Shown: positions 1 to 5,635, counted from the first letter of the stretch. The stretch is DNA of 10,328 nt from an uncultured Roseburia sp. (GCA_934358955.1 CAKRLC010000095.1:1-10328); one strand, 5' to 3'. The notes: generated from the letters alone by a model not told the origin. A program made the numbers and translations.

Positions 1-4
1 ACAT

Positions 5-107
<103 letters not shown>

Positions 108-110
108 CTA

Positions 111-134
111 TTTCATGTTGCATTTCATGTTGCA
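111..134. repeat. 12-bp tandem direct repeat beside the tRNA
   Basis: TTTCATGTTGCA occurs twice back to back (111-122 and 123-134). On the - strand each unit is TGCAACATGAAA, which reads as part of an MQHE repeat in one frame. Short direct repeats next to an attachment core can be integrase arm-binding sites. They could instead be the repetitive end of a coding sequence. The sequence alone does not decide between these. Confidence 0.6.
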
Positions 135-219
135 TCGCATTTTTTCCTATAATATATTCCCTTCGTAAATGTGACGCACAACAGCAGAAAAAGCAGCCTT
201 TGGAAGACCGCCTTTTGAT

Positions 220-894
220 TTATTTAAAATACTTTTTATACAATTCTGGATCATTATTTTTTAACCATTCTATAAAATCTCCATGTATTTTTTTCTCTGC
301 ATTTTTTCGTTTTTTTATTGCAATATCTTTATCAGGACCACGATATAACTGATATCTTTTCCCTTGGAAATTTATATAAGCAATCCAATAACCACGACTT
401 TTTTCTTGACTGACTCCTGTAACTCCACTAGTATTATTAGATTTTATACGTGGTTTTAATGTGCTTATTTTTGTGCCGTCTATACAATCTTTTGTTATTT
501 GATCAGTTGATATTTTGTTTTTAAGGCAGCCGCAGCTCCTTGTATCACCTCTAGTGATAGATGCTCCTACCGTTTCAAAAAGTTTTCCACAGCGTAAACA
601 TTGACATAAAAAAATCTTTTGTGTACCTCTTTTTTCCCCTGTCCACTCAATAACTTTTATGCTGTCGAACGTTCTTCCAGTTATATCTCTTTTTTGGGCT
701 AATGCCTGTGCGTTTTTTCTTCCACTTTCTTTCTGTTTGCAGCCACAGCCGCCATTTTTTCGGCGCTTTATATTATACCTGTCCATCATTTTTTTATTGC
801 CACATAGTAAACATTCGCAATAAACTTTTTCATTACCATCATCAGATAACACTTTTATATTTCCAAATGTTTTCCCACTTAGATTTTCTTTCAT
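220..894 (-). CDS. AP2-domain protein with two Cys-rich zinc-binding-like repeats
   Basis: 224 residues. Two N-terminal modules share the pattern G-x-T-F, then C-x-C-x2-C-x18-C-x-C: C26, C28, C31, C50, C52 and C97, C99, C102, C121, C123, with identical spacing within each. This suggests a duplicated metal-binding fold, probably for nucleic acid contact. Residues about 148-212 (SNNTSGVTGVS, GYWIAYINFQGKRYQL) match the prokaryotic AP2/ERF-type DNA-binding domain often found at the C-terminus of phage HNH homing endonucleases. No HNH motif is visible, so it is either a regulator or a homing-endonuclease relative without a recognisable nuclease. ATG 894 is preceded by GGAG with nine bases spacing. 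The gene sits just after a terminator, has no obvious promoter of its own, and is clearly more AT-rich than the tail genes. The domain call is fairly sure; the function is unknown. Confidence 0.85.
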   Translation of the reverse strand: MKENLSGKTFGNIKVLSDDGNEKVYCECLLCGNKKMMDRYNIKRRKNGGCGCKQKESGRKNAQALAQKRDITGRTFDSIKVIEWTGEKRGTQKIFLCQCLRCGKLFETVGASITRGDTRSCGCLKNKISTDQITKDCIDGTKISTLKPRIKSNNTSGVTGVSQEKSRGYWIAYINFQGKRYQLYRGPDKDIAIKKRKNAEKKIHGDFIEWLKNNDPELYKKYFK

Positions 895-912
895 TTTTCA
901 CTACTCCAACGC

Positions 913-937
913 AAAAAGCGGAGCCGATAAGCTCCGC
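913..937 (-). terminator. Intrinsic terminator after the 97-residue gene
   Basis: On the - strand, GCGGAGC (937-931), loop TTATCG and GCTCCGC (924-918) form a perfect GC-rich 7-bp stem followed by TTTTT (917-913). It lies ten bases past the stop of the 97-residue gene and nineteen bases before the AP2-protein start, so that gene would be expressed by read-through or from an unseen internal promoter. Confidence 0.85.
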
Positions 938-946
938 CTATTATTG

Positions 947-1240
947 TTATTCGTTTACATCTTCCAAATATACACGATGACCTTTCATGTGATTATCAAG
1001 TGCATAAAAACAGGGTTTTTCATTTCCCTGTAATACTTCGTTTATTTCGTAGCACTCGCCCCATGGGGCCTTTACCATAGTTGAGCCATAAGAGTTTTTA
1101 TATAATTCCCACTCATCCGGAACTATAACAGTCATGCGATCGCTACAGGTTGCATGCTGGTGCTGTCCGCCATAAGTATAAACATTTCTCTTTTCTGCTG
1201 CTAAAACTCCATAGTTACAATAAATTTCTAACTTCTGCAT
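947..1240 (-). CDS. Conserved-looking hypothetical protein, 97 aa
   Basis: I place the start at ATG 1240 (MQKLEIYCNYGVLA), with AGGG about eight bases upstream. A GTG at 1249 in the same frame would add three residues. The protein is soluble-looking, with no signal peptide or membrane segment, and begins with a short beta-like stretch, then EKRNVYTYGG, QHQHATCSDRMTV and a PDEWELY segment. It contains four cysteines and several histidines but no zinc-finger spacing I recognise. It resembles small unnamed proteins of clostridial mobile elements; I cannot name a family. It has its own near-consensus promoter (1292-1320) and terminator (913-937), so it is a self-contained transcription unit able to be expressed in the lysogen. 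Confidence 0.8.
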   Translation of the reverse strand: MQKLEIYCNYGVLAAEKRNVYTYGGQHQHATCSDRMTVIVPDEWELYKNSYGSTMVKAPWGECYEINEVLQGNEKPCFYALDNHMKGHRVYLEDVNE

Positions 1241-1291
1241 AATTTCCACCCTTTACCTTTCATTTGTTTTTTATTGCCTTTCGACAATATT

Positions 1292-1320
1292 ATAATACAC
1301 CTTTTATAATGTAATGTCAA
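1292..1320 (-). promoter_or_regulatory. Strong sigma-A type promoter for the 97-residue gene
   Basis: Reading the - strand, -35 is TTGACA (1320-1315), then 17 bases, then -10 TATTAT (1297-1292). An overlapping TATAAT begins three bases further on. The position about 50 bases upstream of the ATG at 1240 fits a short leader. Confidence 0.8.
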
Positions 1321-1335
1321 TGCATTTTTGCATTG
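1318..1335. promoter_or_regulatory. Inverted repeat overlapping the -35 box, possible operator
   Basis: CAATGCA (1318-1324) and TGCATTG (1329-1335) are a perfect 7-bp inverted repeat around TTTT. It overlaps the last half of the -35 box of the 97-residue gene promoter and lies just past the regulator gene stop at 1348, a natural place for a repressor or activator. On the + strand it is followed by five T and could act as a weak terminator, but no + strand gene feeds it. Confidence 0.45.
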
Positions 1336-1347
1336 TTTTTAATGTAT

Positions 1348-1560
1348 TTATTTTCCAGTATTTTCTACATATTTTATAATATTCCCTGGTTGCATATCCA
1401 ACAGCGCACATATTTTTTCTAAAGCTATTATGCCAACCATTTCTCCACGCCTCAATGACTGTATAGCATTCTCTCCAAGTAGCTTTTCTTTTCTCAATCG
1501 TGTTGTATTATATCCGCTTTCTTTTAATGTTTCCAGTACATCTATTTTATAAGTAAGCAA
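1348..1560 (-). CDS. Small XRE/Cro-type HTH transcriptional regulator
   Basis: 70 residues from TTG 1560 (read as MLTYKIDVLETLKESG). GTGAGGTG sits seven bases before this TTG, while the in-frame GTG at 1575 has AGGA only two bases upstream, so I prefer the TTG. The sequence fits a compact Cro/C1-type helix-turn-helix (HTH_26-like): helix 1 at about 5-16, the turn and recognition region through NTTRLRKEKLLGENAIQSLRRGE (18-40), then the supporting helix ALEKICALLDMQPGNII (46-62). It probably binds DNA as a dimer and acts as a transcriptional repressor. Its promoter is covered by a perfect 18-bp palindrome (1585-1602), so autorepression is likely. It lies directly upstream of the 97-residue gene, which it may also control through the inverted repeat at 1318-1335. 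Confidence 0.85.
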   Translation of the reverse strand: MLTYKIDVLETLKESGYNTTRLRKEKLLGENAIQSLRRGEMVGIIALEKICALLDMQPGNIIKYVENTGK

Positions 1561-1567
1561 CGTTTTA

Positions 1568-1575
1568 CACCTCAC
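1568..1575 (-). promoter_or_regulatory. RBS deciding a TTG start for the HTH gene
   Basis: GTGAGGTG (1575-1568) lies seven bases before TTG 1560, good Shine-Dalgarno spacing. The GTG within this same site is a poorer candidate start because nothing suitable lies upstream of it. Confidence 0.6.
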
Positions 1576-1584
1576 TTTCCTATT

Positions 1585-1602
1585 AAATAGTATATACTAT
1601 TT
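1585..1602. promoter_or_regulatory. 18-bp perfect palindrome, probable operator of the HTH gene
   Basis: AAATAGTATATACTATTT is an uninterrupted 18-bp palindrome. It contains the whole -10 box of the HTH gene promoter, so a bound dimer would block RNA polymerase. Cro/C1-type proteins bind such dyads. Which protein binds here is inference, with the adjacent regulator the obvious candidate. Confidence 0.7.
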
Positions 1603-1617
1603 TTATTTTACTTTCAA
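1589..1617 (-). promoter_or_regulatory. Near-consensus promoter for the HTH gene
   Basis: On the - strand, -35 TTGAAA (1617-1612) is followed by 17 bases and -10 TATACT (1594-1589). The start codon lies about 30 bases past the -10 box. The -10 box is buried in the palindrome at 1585-1602. Confidence 0.8.
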
Positions 1618-1677
1618 GGTCTTTTACATTATAAATAATGCGTGTTTTTATTATAATTGTAATACATTATTTTGGGT

Positions 1678-1914
1678 TCATTTGTACGTTAAATGGGAAT
1701 AATGTAAATTGTTTGCATCAAGAGACACATCTATGCCAACACCATCGTACATTTCAAATACTTCCGCTGGAGCCGTTCGAACGATAGATGCATAGACCAT
1801 AAACACACAAATTTCGGTTGCAGTTTTAAGACCGTCATCTTGTATAACAGTGGATCCACCATCAATCGGATGCCACTGTAACTTATCATTTAACGCAAAA
1901 AAGACGGAGAACAC
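1678..1914 (-). CDS. Doubtful 78-codon frame after the endolysin
   Basis: An open frame with protein-like composition (LNDKLQWHPIDGGS, EVFEMYDGVGIDVSLD) but no family I recognise. Its only upstream start is GTG 1914, which abuts GAAGGAG with no spacing and lies inside the terminator stem-loop at 1897-1932. A better-placed ATG at 1922, with AGAGGAG nine bases upstream, opens a different frame that stops after ten codons at 1890; T6G at 1902-1896 lies where a -1 shift would join the two. It may be a gene with a homopolymer indel, a frameshifted gene, a gene remnant, or a non-coding frame. If it is not a gene, 1561-1940 holds only the endolysin terminator and the regulator promoter region. Confidence 0.35.
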   Translation of the reverse strand: MFSVFFALNDKLQWHPIDGGSTVIQDDGLKTATEICVFMVYASIVRTAPAEVFEMYDGVGIDVSLDANNLHYSHLTYK

Positions 1915-1932
1915 TCCTTCATGTTCTCCGTC
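1897..1932 (-). terminator. Strong intrinsic terminator ending the late operon
   Basis: On the - strand, GACGGAGAACA (1932-1922) and TGTTCTCCGTC (1913-1903) form a perfect 11-bp stem with loop TGAAGGAG, followed by TTTTTT (1902-1897). It starts nine bases after the endolysin stop and would end transcription of the tail and lysis genes. The loop carries a Shine-Dalgarno-like GAAGGAG. Confidence 0.93.
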
Positions 1933-1940
1933 TCCTCTAA

Positions 1941-2771
1941 TCAGATTCTTTTAAGCTTACCACTTTTCAGCAGTGTCAACATCTGTGTATTCTGCTTCGC
2001 AGATCCTACATATCCGGTAATACCGTTTTCTTTTGCAATCAGCTTACGAGTGGCATAACTGGAGTTTACCCCTACAGCGTTAAGTGCCGCCACGATGGAT
2101 CCGGATGTACCGGTGTATCTGGGATAATATGCCGTAGTGGACTGCACGGTGCCGCTACTGGTCACCTTCGTATAGCAGATATCCAGATCTACATATCCGC
2201 TGATTCCAGACACTTTGCCGCGGCTGGAATGCTGCCAGCCCCAAAGATTATGACAGATAGCCGGTTTTTTGGATGCCGGCGGGTCCATAGCAATTGTCGT
2301 ATTCCTAGTAGACGGATATCTTGCAATCCAGAAGTCACAGTCAATATAAGCCTTGTACGGTTTGATATAACTGTTGTAAAATGACAACCCAGTATACACT
2401 CCAAACTCATAACCAGCCGCCTCGATCACCGACTTATAGGTGTTAAGGATCCGGATCAACTGAATGCCTATATTTTTAAGGCAGGCATCCTCCGCATCCG
2501 CCCATACCTTTCCGATCTTTTTCCCGGCAAGTGCATTTACCACTGCTTTGGCTGCTTCCCTGGCTGCTACCTCAGTGGTAGTATACAGGTAATTATAAAC
2601 ATCCAACGGTAGTCCCTGTGCGCTTGCTCCCGCATAGTTTCTGACAAAAGACGACTCTGTTTTATTGGATTTATCGATGACTTTCAGGACGGCAAACTCT
2701 ACCCCTGCCTTTTTCACCTTCGCCCAGTCGATAACTCCGTTCCATTTTGCTACGTCAATGCCCTTCATCAT
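1941..2771 (-). CDS. Endolysin, GH25 muramidase with C-terminal wall-binding-type module
   Basis: 276 residues. Residues 1 to about 202 form a glycoside hydrolase family 25 domain, which cuts the N-acetylmuramic acid to N-acetylglucosamine bond of peptidoglycan. Visible landmarks are GIDVAKWNG with D6, the catalytic-type D92-x-E94 (VWADAED), FGVYTG (123-128), DFWIARY (146-152), WGWQH (177-181) and YVDLDI near D195/D197. Residues about 215-276 (YYPRYTGTSGSIVAALNAVG, ending KSGKLKRI) match a short C-terminal module common in clostridial phage lysins and thought to bind cell wall; I give no family name. There is no signal peptide, so release depends on the adjacent holin. ATG 2771 has GGAGG eight bases upstream, inside the last codons of the holin gene. 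It is the last gene of the lysis cassette before the terminator. Confidence 0.95.
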   Translation of the reverse strand: MMKGIDVAKWNGVIDWAKVKKAGVEFAVLKVIDKSNKTESSFVRNYAGASAQGLPLDVYNYLYTTTEVAAREAAKAVVNALAGKKIGKVWADAEDACLKNIGIQLIRILNTYKSVIEAAGYEFGVYTGLSFYNSYIKPYKAYIDCDFWIARYPSTRNTTIAMDPPASKKPAICHNLWGWQHSSRGKVSGISGYVDLDICYTKVTSSGTVQSTTAYYPRYTGTSGSIVAALNAVGVNSSYATRKLIAKENGITGYVGSAKQNTQMLTLLKSGKLKRI

Positions 2772-2774
2772 GTC

Positions 2775-3053
2775 TTATTCCTCCTTCTTTCCGTCAAAAT
2801 CCAGCAGGTTCCTCAACAGTTCATACATGCCAGTGGCGGCCAGTCCCGAAATCATTCCACCCAGCACAACCTCTGCATTGATACCTGCCTGCAGGTGGAT
2901 GATAATCGCAATGATGGTTCCCATGCTTAGGGATGCCAGCGGAATAAATTTGTTCGGAAATTTGTCAAATGCTTCCTTCAGCACATAGCCTGTCAGCAGG
3001 CAGATCCCTAAAATGATGGGGTCTACGAGTTGCAATAAAAATGATAAATCCAT
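2775..3053 (-). CDS. Phage holin (Hol44/superfamily V-like)
   Basis: 92 residues from ATG 3053 (MDLSFLLQLVDPIILG). Three hydrophobic stretches, about 4-25, 36-55 and 60-80, are followed by a charged tail FDGKKEE, the usual build of small holins that form inner-membrane lesions to let the endolysin reach peptidoglycan. The pattern DPIILGICLLTGYVLK, PNKFIPL and GGMISGLAATGMYELL fits the Hol44 type of Firmicute phages. An upstream in-frame ATG at 3104 would add 17 polar residues and overlap the XhlA-like gene; GAGAGG nine bases before 3053 supports the shorter form. The two forms could coexist as holin and antiholin, but I see no ribosome binding site for the longer one. Confidence 0.85.
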   Translation of the reverse strand: MDLSFLLQLVDPIILGICLLTGYVLKEAFDKFPNKFIPLASLSMGTIIAIIIHLQAGINAEVVLGGMISGLAATGMYELLRNLLDFDGKKEE

Positions 3054-3062
3054 AATGTTAAT

Positions 3063-3068
3063 CCTCTC
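3063..3068 (-). promoter_or_regulatory. RBS choosing the short holin start
   Basis: GAGAGG (3068-3063) lies nine bases before ATG 3053 in the 28-base gap after the XhlA-like gene. It favours 3053 over the in-frame ATG at 3104. Confidence 0.6.
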
Positions 3069-3081
3069 TTTCTTAATTAAA

Positions 3082-3417
3082 TTAAAAGGCCTGAACTGCT
3101 GCATAAAGCAATCCAGTGATCAAAAAAGTTACGATTCCTCCGATCACAGCACTGACTAATGCTCTCTTGGTATTGCTCCACTCTTTTCCCGGGGCATTTT
3201 CCATTTCATCTACACGACTGTCCATCTTATCGACCTTCCTGTCGAGGCTGGCCACCGTCTCGTTGGTATGCTTAACCTCTTCTACAAGTTGTATCATCGT
3301 ATTAGACATGGTATGTATCTCCTTGACCACAGGTTCCAGTTCTTCCAATCTGTGTTGGTTTGATTTTGCCCTCTGTTCTACTTCTGTCAGTCTATGTTCG
3401 ACATCGAGTTCGTTCAA
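3082..3417 (-). CDS. XhlA-like phage lysis accessory protein (hemolysin XhlA type)
   Basis: 111 residues from TTG 3417. Residues about 5-75 are charged and heptad-like (HRLTEVEQRAKSNQHRLEEL, then VEEVKHTNETVASLDRKVDK), predicting a coiled coil. One C-terminal membrane segment (SAVIGGIVTFLITGLLYAAV, about 89-108) follows. This is the XhlA architecture of PBSX-type phages, where XhlA works with a holin at the membrane to permit lysis. It stands immediately before the holin and endolysin genes, as in that cassette. The TTG start is supported by GGGGGGTGAT just upstream, and the next in-frame ATG would remove much of the coiled coil. The function in this phage is inferred from family and position. 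Confidence 0.85.
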   Translation of the reverse strand: MNELDVEHRLTEVEQRAKSNQHRLEELEPVVKEIHTMSNTMIQLVEEVKHTNETVASLDRKVDKMDSRVDEMENAPGKEWSNTKRALVSAVIGGIVTFLITGLLYAAVQAF

Positions 3418-3422
3418 TCTTT

Positions 3423-3432
3423 ATCACCCCCC
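3423..3432 (-). promoter_or_regulatory. Extended RBS for the TTG-started XhlA-like gene
   Basis: GGGGGGTGAT (3432-3423) matches the extended anti-Shine-Dalgarno complement GGAGGTGAT at nine of the possible positions except one, and ends five bases before TTG 3417. It fixes the start of a gene that has no nearby ATG. Confidence 0.7.
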
Positions 3433-3504
3433 GGATGTTATGGCTTCCTTTCTTTCCATTGTAATATATGTGGCTTTCTTTTTTGTACCATTTTAGTTGC
3501 TTGG

Positions 3505-4791
3505 CTAGCATAAAGTGATTTTCGCATACCCATCACCGGATCTAACACCGTTGGACCAGGAACCATTTGATACTCCGCCAATGTATCCAGAACCTCCACC
3601 GCCGCCAGCAGTCCAGGCGCTATCGCTATCTTCTCGTCCATAAGCTCCACCGTAAAGACCACCGCCACCAGCTGCTAACCATTCACTACCAGAATTCCAT
3701 CCACCATATCCAAAACCACCGTTATAACCAGCAGGACTACGTGATTGTGTTCCTCCAGCGCCACCTTCGTACCCATCTCCAGCATAGTGTTGTGCGTAAC
3801 CATAACCTCCAGATGCGCCACCTCCGCTACCGCCTTGATAACCGTGACCTAAAACACCACCATTTGGGCTGTGACCAGCACCAGCACCACCACCGCCACC
3901 AGCAACAATAAATAATCCACTGGTATTGCCATATTCCCTTAATGTACCATTTCGAGTACCAATATGAGTAGCCCCTCCACCAGGAGCATCATAAGCTCGT
4001 CCTCCACCATTGTAAGTATATCGATATTGGCGTATAGCTCTATTTCCGTTTTCTCCTACACAAATATAAATAACTTGTCCTTGATTTAGTGTGACGTAAC
4101 CAGAGCCATATCCACCATATCCGGGAGTCGCTCTATCGCTAGCTCCATTATTATTTCCACCTTGAGCGCCCCAAACCTCCAATAAGTAAGTACCAGTGAC
4201 AGGAGCCGTGAAACTCTGCATTCCACCGGTATATCCATACGCATAAACAGACTGAATCCACTGCGCTGATACTGTAATATTACCAGTCAGTGTAATCTTT
4301 GCTCCAACAGCACCATAATTCCATCCATTAAACTTATAATTTGTTCTGCTATAACCATTCGCAGGTAAAGTAATAGTAGGATTCGCAATATTACCATTAT
4401 TATAATATTGGGTACCGCTAATACTTGCTACTGATCCACTAGTAGCTCCATTACCATTAAAAGTCGCAGTTAAGGTCCTTTTATACACAGCATACAAGGT
4501 AACCGGTTCGTCTCCCATTACCTTAGATGCCACTACAGTACTTGATGCCGTATTATCTTCGCGCCAGCCGACAAAAGTCCAGCCGGGAAAATGATTTATG
4601 TAATCGACCGTTTTAGGAGTTAAACAGGATGCTTCACTGTCTATCTCTTCCTGCGCATAGTCACTCGAATTAAAGTAATATGTAACCACATTCCCGGCGC
4701 TATATACCTTCGTGCCGTTATTATACCATTTCTTTACCTTCTGACCGTTATGTCTCACGTTCTTCAGCGTTGTGTTATTTGTCTTGCTCAT
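3505..4791 (-). CDS. Tail tip/fibre adhesin with InlB B-repeats and glycine-rich ALK-like domain
   Basis: 428 residues. The N-terminus (LKNVRHNGQKVKKWYNNGTK to VVTYYF, about 9-40) resembles the start of many Firmicute phage tail-tip proteins and may be the attachment part. Residues about 55-180 carry two InlB-type B-repeat-like units (WTFVGWRED, LYAVYKR; LTATFNGNGATSG, YKFNGWNYG, ITVSAQW). Residues about 184-428 form a glycine-rich domain: FTAPVTGTYLLEVWGAQGG, GGYGSGYVTL, YICVGENG, GGGATHIG, LFIVAGGGGGAGAG and many GGYG/GGAGG runs. This matches the Gly_rich family related to the extracellular domain of ALK/LTK receptors and may pack as polyglycine II helices. No signal peptide or wall anchor is present. 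Placed between tail and lysis genes, it is best read as a receptor-binding adhesin. The target is unknown. ATG 4791 has GGAG ten bases upstream, overlapping the previous stop. Confidence 0.85.
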   Translation of the reverse strand: MSKTNNTTLKNVRHNGQKVKKWYNNGTKVYSAGNVVTYYFNSSDYAQEEIDSEASCLTPKTVDYINHFPGWTFVGWREDNTASSTVVASKVMGDEPVTLYAVYKRTLTATFNGNGATSGSVASISGTQYYNNGNIANPTITLPANGYSRTNYKFNGWNYGAVGAKITLTGNITVSAQWIQSVYAYGYTGGMQSFTAPVTGTYLLEVWGAQGGNNNGASDRATPGYGGYGSGYVTLNQGQVIYICVGENGNRAIRQYRYTYNGGGRAYDAPGGGATHIGTRNGTLREYGNTSGLFIVAGGGGGAGAGHSPNGGVLGHGYQGGSGGGASGGYGYAQHYAGDGYEGGAGGTQSRSPAGYNGGFGYGGWNSGSEWLAAGGGGLYGGAYGREDSDSAWTAGGGGGSGYIGGVSNGSWSNGVRSGDGYAKITLC

Positions 4792-4798
4792 TCTCTAT

Positions 4799-5062
4799 CT
4801 ACTCCTCGTAGTCTGCTGTCTTAGTGACTAGTGTGCCGGTACTGGCATCAAAGGACACTACATATAATACCTGCCCAAATTCATCGCCAATCCGCTTTTC
4901 CAGGTCGTTCATATTCTCAGCTGAAAATGCATCACCTTCCTGTAACACAGATCCTTCACTTCTTTCCACCGTAACCAACTCATTAGATCCGTCCTCTTTT
5001 GTCAGTTTCCGGCGGGTGGGATATTCCGACTCCCTATCCTTCCATGCCTTCTGTTCAAACAT
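4799..5062 (-). CDS. Small phage tail/baseplate protein, 87 aa
   Basis: A short soluble protein with no membrane segment. The segment VLQEGDAFSAENMNDLEKRI (about 40-59) matches a motif recurrent in phage tail-tip proteins of Firmicutes, in which G-x-F-x-A-x-x-M-N-x-L-E begins a helix. The C-terminus (LYVVSFDASTGTLVTKTA) looks like beta strands. ATG 5062 has a textbook AAGGAGG seven bases upstream, at the stop of the 186-residue gene. Its place between the tail hub and the tip adhesin suggests a connector or baseplate part. The exact role is unknown. Confidence 0.8.
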   Translation of the reverse strand: MFEQKAWKDRESEYPTRRKLTKEDGSNELVTVERSEGSVLQEGDAFSAENMNDLEKRIGDEFGQVLYVVSFDASTGTLVTKTADYEE

Positions 5063-5074
5063 TCCGTTTCCTCC

Positions 5075-5635
5075 TTATAGCAATAATCCAACAGCGTCCC
5101 CAGTATATATCTCATTGCCTGCATAATAATTAAACTGCGCACTTACTACCTCATACACATCATTTAATATCTGTTCAATGGCATTGTAGTCCTGCCATGT
5201 GTTAAAGGGCAGTTCCGGCACCTCCGGAGTATCCTTATGTACAAAATATGCTGTTCTGATTGCTGTGATATTATCTCTCATATCAGCAAAGTAACTTTCC
5301 GTCGGCAGCTCCGGAACAGCGTCTACATGACTGGTATTCTGCAATTCCAGTACATCAAGCAATATCTGTATATTGTTCTCGATCCTCGCCAGATCTACTG
5401 CGTTAATGCAGCCTTTCAGCCCGGCCATGTATTCCGCCTGTTGTTCTGCTGTCAGATTGCTCCATCCTGCCGTCAGCAGTTCCCTCGCATGCTCTACATC
5501 TTTCTGCGTGCGGTCTGTCACCGGTGGGATCCACTCATACGGATAGCTATAGGCTGCCGGTCCCGCAGACACCTTCGCACGATACTTAGTTCTTCGATTT
5601 CTTTTGTAATATGGATTGATTGGCCGCAGATCCAT
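5075..5635 (-). CDS. Phage tail/baseplate structural protein, 186 aa
   Basis: The basic N-terminus (NPYYKRNRRTKYRAK) is followed by a proline/aromatic stretch YSYPYEWIPP and a largely helical body (TQKDVEHARELL, LTAEQQAEYMAGLKG, VDLARIENNIQILLDVL). The D-L-x-R-I-E-x-N-I helix is a recurrent feature of phage tail-tip proteins and resembles the M-N-x-L-E-K-R-I helix of the neighbouring 87-residue protein. ATG 5635 shares its A with the last base of the hub gene stop (TGATG), so the two are probably translationally coupled. There is no enzyme motif. A minor baseplate or upper-baseplate role is inferred from position only. Confidence 0.8.
   Translation of the reverse strand: MDLRPINPYYKRNRRTKYRAKVSAGPAAYSYPYEWIPPVTDRTQKDVEHARELLTAGWSNLTAEQQAEYMAGLKGCINAVDLARIENNIQILLDVLELQNTSHVDAVPELPTESYFADMRDNITAIRTAYFVHKDTPEVPELPFNTWQDYNAIEQILNDVYEVVSAQFNYYAGNEIYTGDAVGLLL

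Noticed and set aside
1318..1335. Hairpin as terminator of the HTH gene
   Set aside because: On the - strand no T-run follows the stem; the T-run is on the + strand where no gene is read.
1633..1672. Inverted repeat AAATAATG...CATTATTT with 24-base spacer upstream of the HTH promoter, and TATAAT-like motifs within it
   Set aside because: The region is extremely AT-rich, so such matches are expected by chance, and no -35 box with proper spacing goes with the -10-like motifs.
3438..3668. 76-codon - strand frame overlapping the adhesin end, including MVQKRKPHILQWKERKP in the gap before the XhlA-like gene
   Set aside because: Most of it is out of frame within the adhesin gene. The short gap part has no ribosome binding site and does not resemble XkdX-type small proteins known from this position.
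3505..3800. Adhesin C-terminus as a diversity-generating retroelement target
   Set aside because: No reverse transcriptase, template repeat or accessory gene is in the window, and the domain is not C-type lectin-like.
3567..3911. His/Gln-rich + strand frame in the adhesin gene
   Set aside because: The His and Gln bias is just the complement of glycine-rich codons on the other strand.
3505..4100. Repeated CCACCGCCACC-type blocks as a possible CRISPR or tandem array
   Set aside because: Spacing is irregular, units are imperfect and all are explained by glycine codons of the adhesin.
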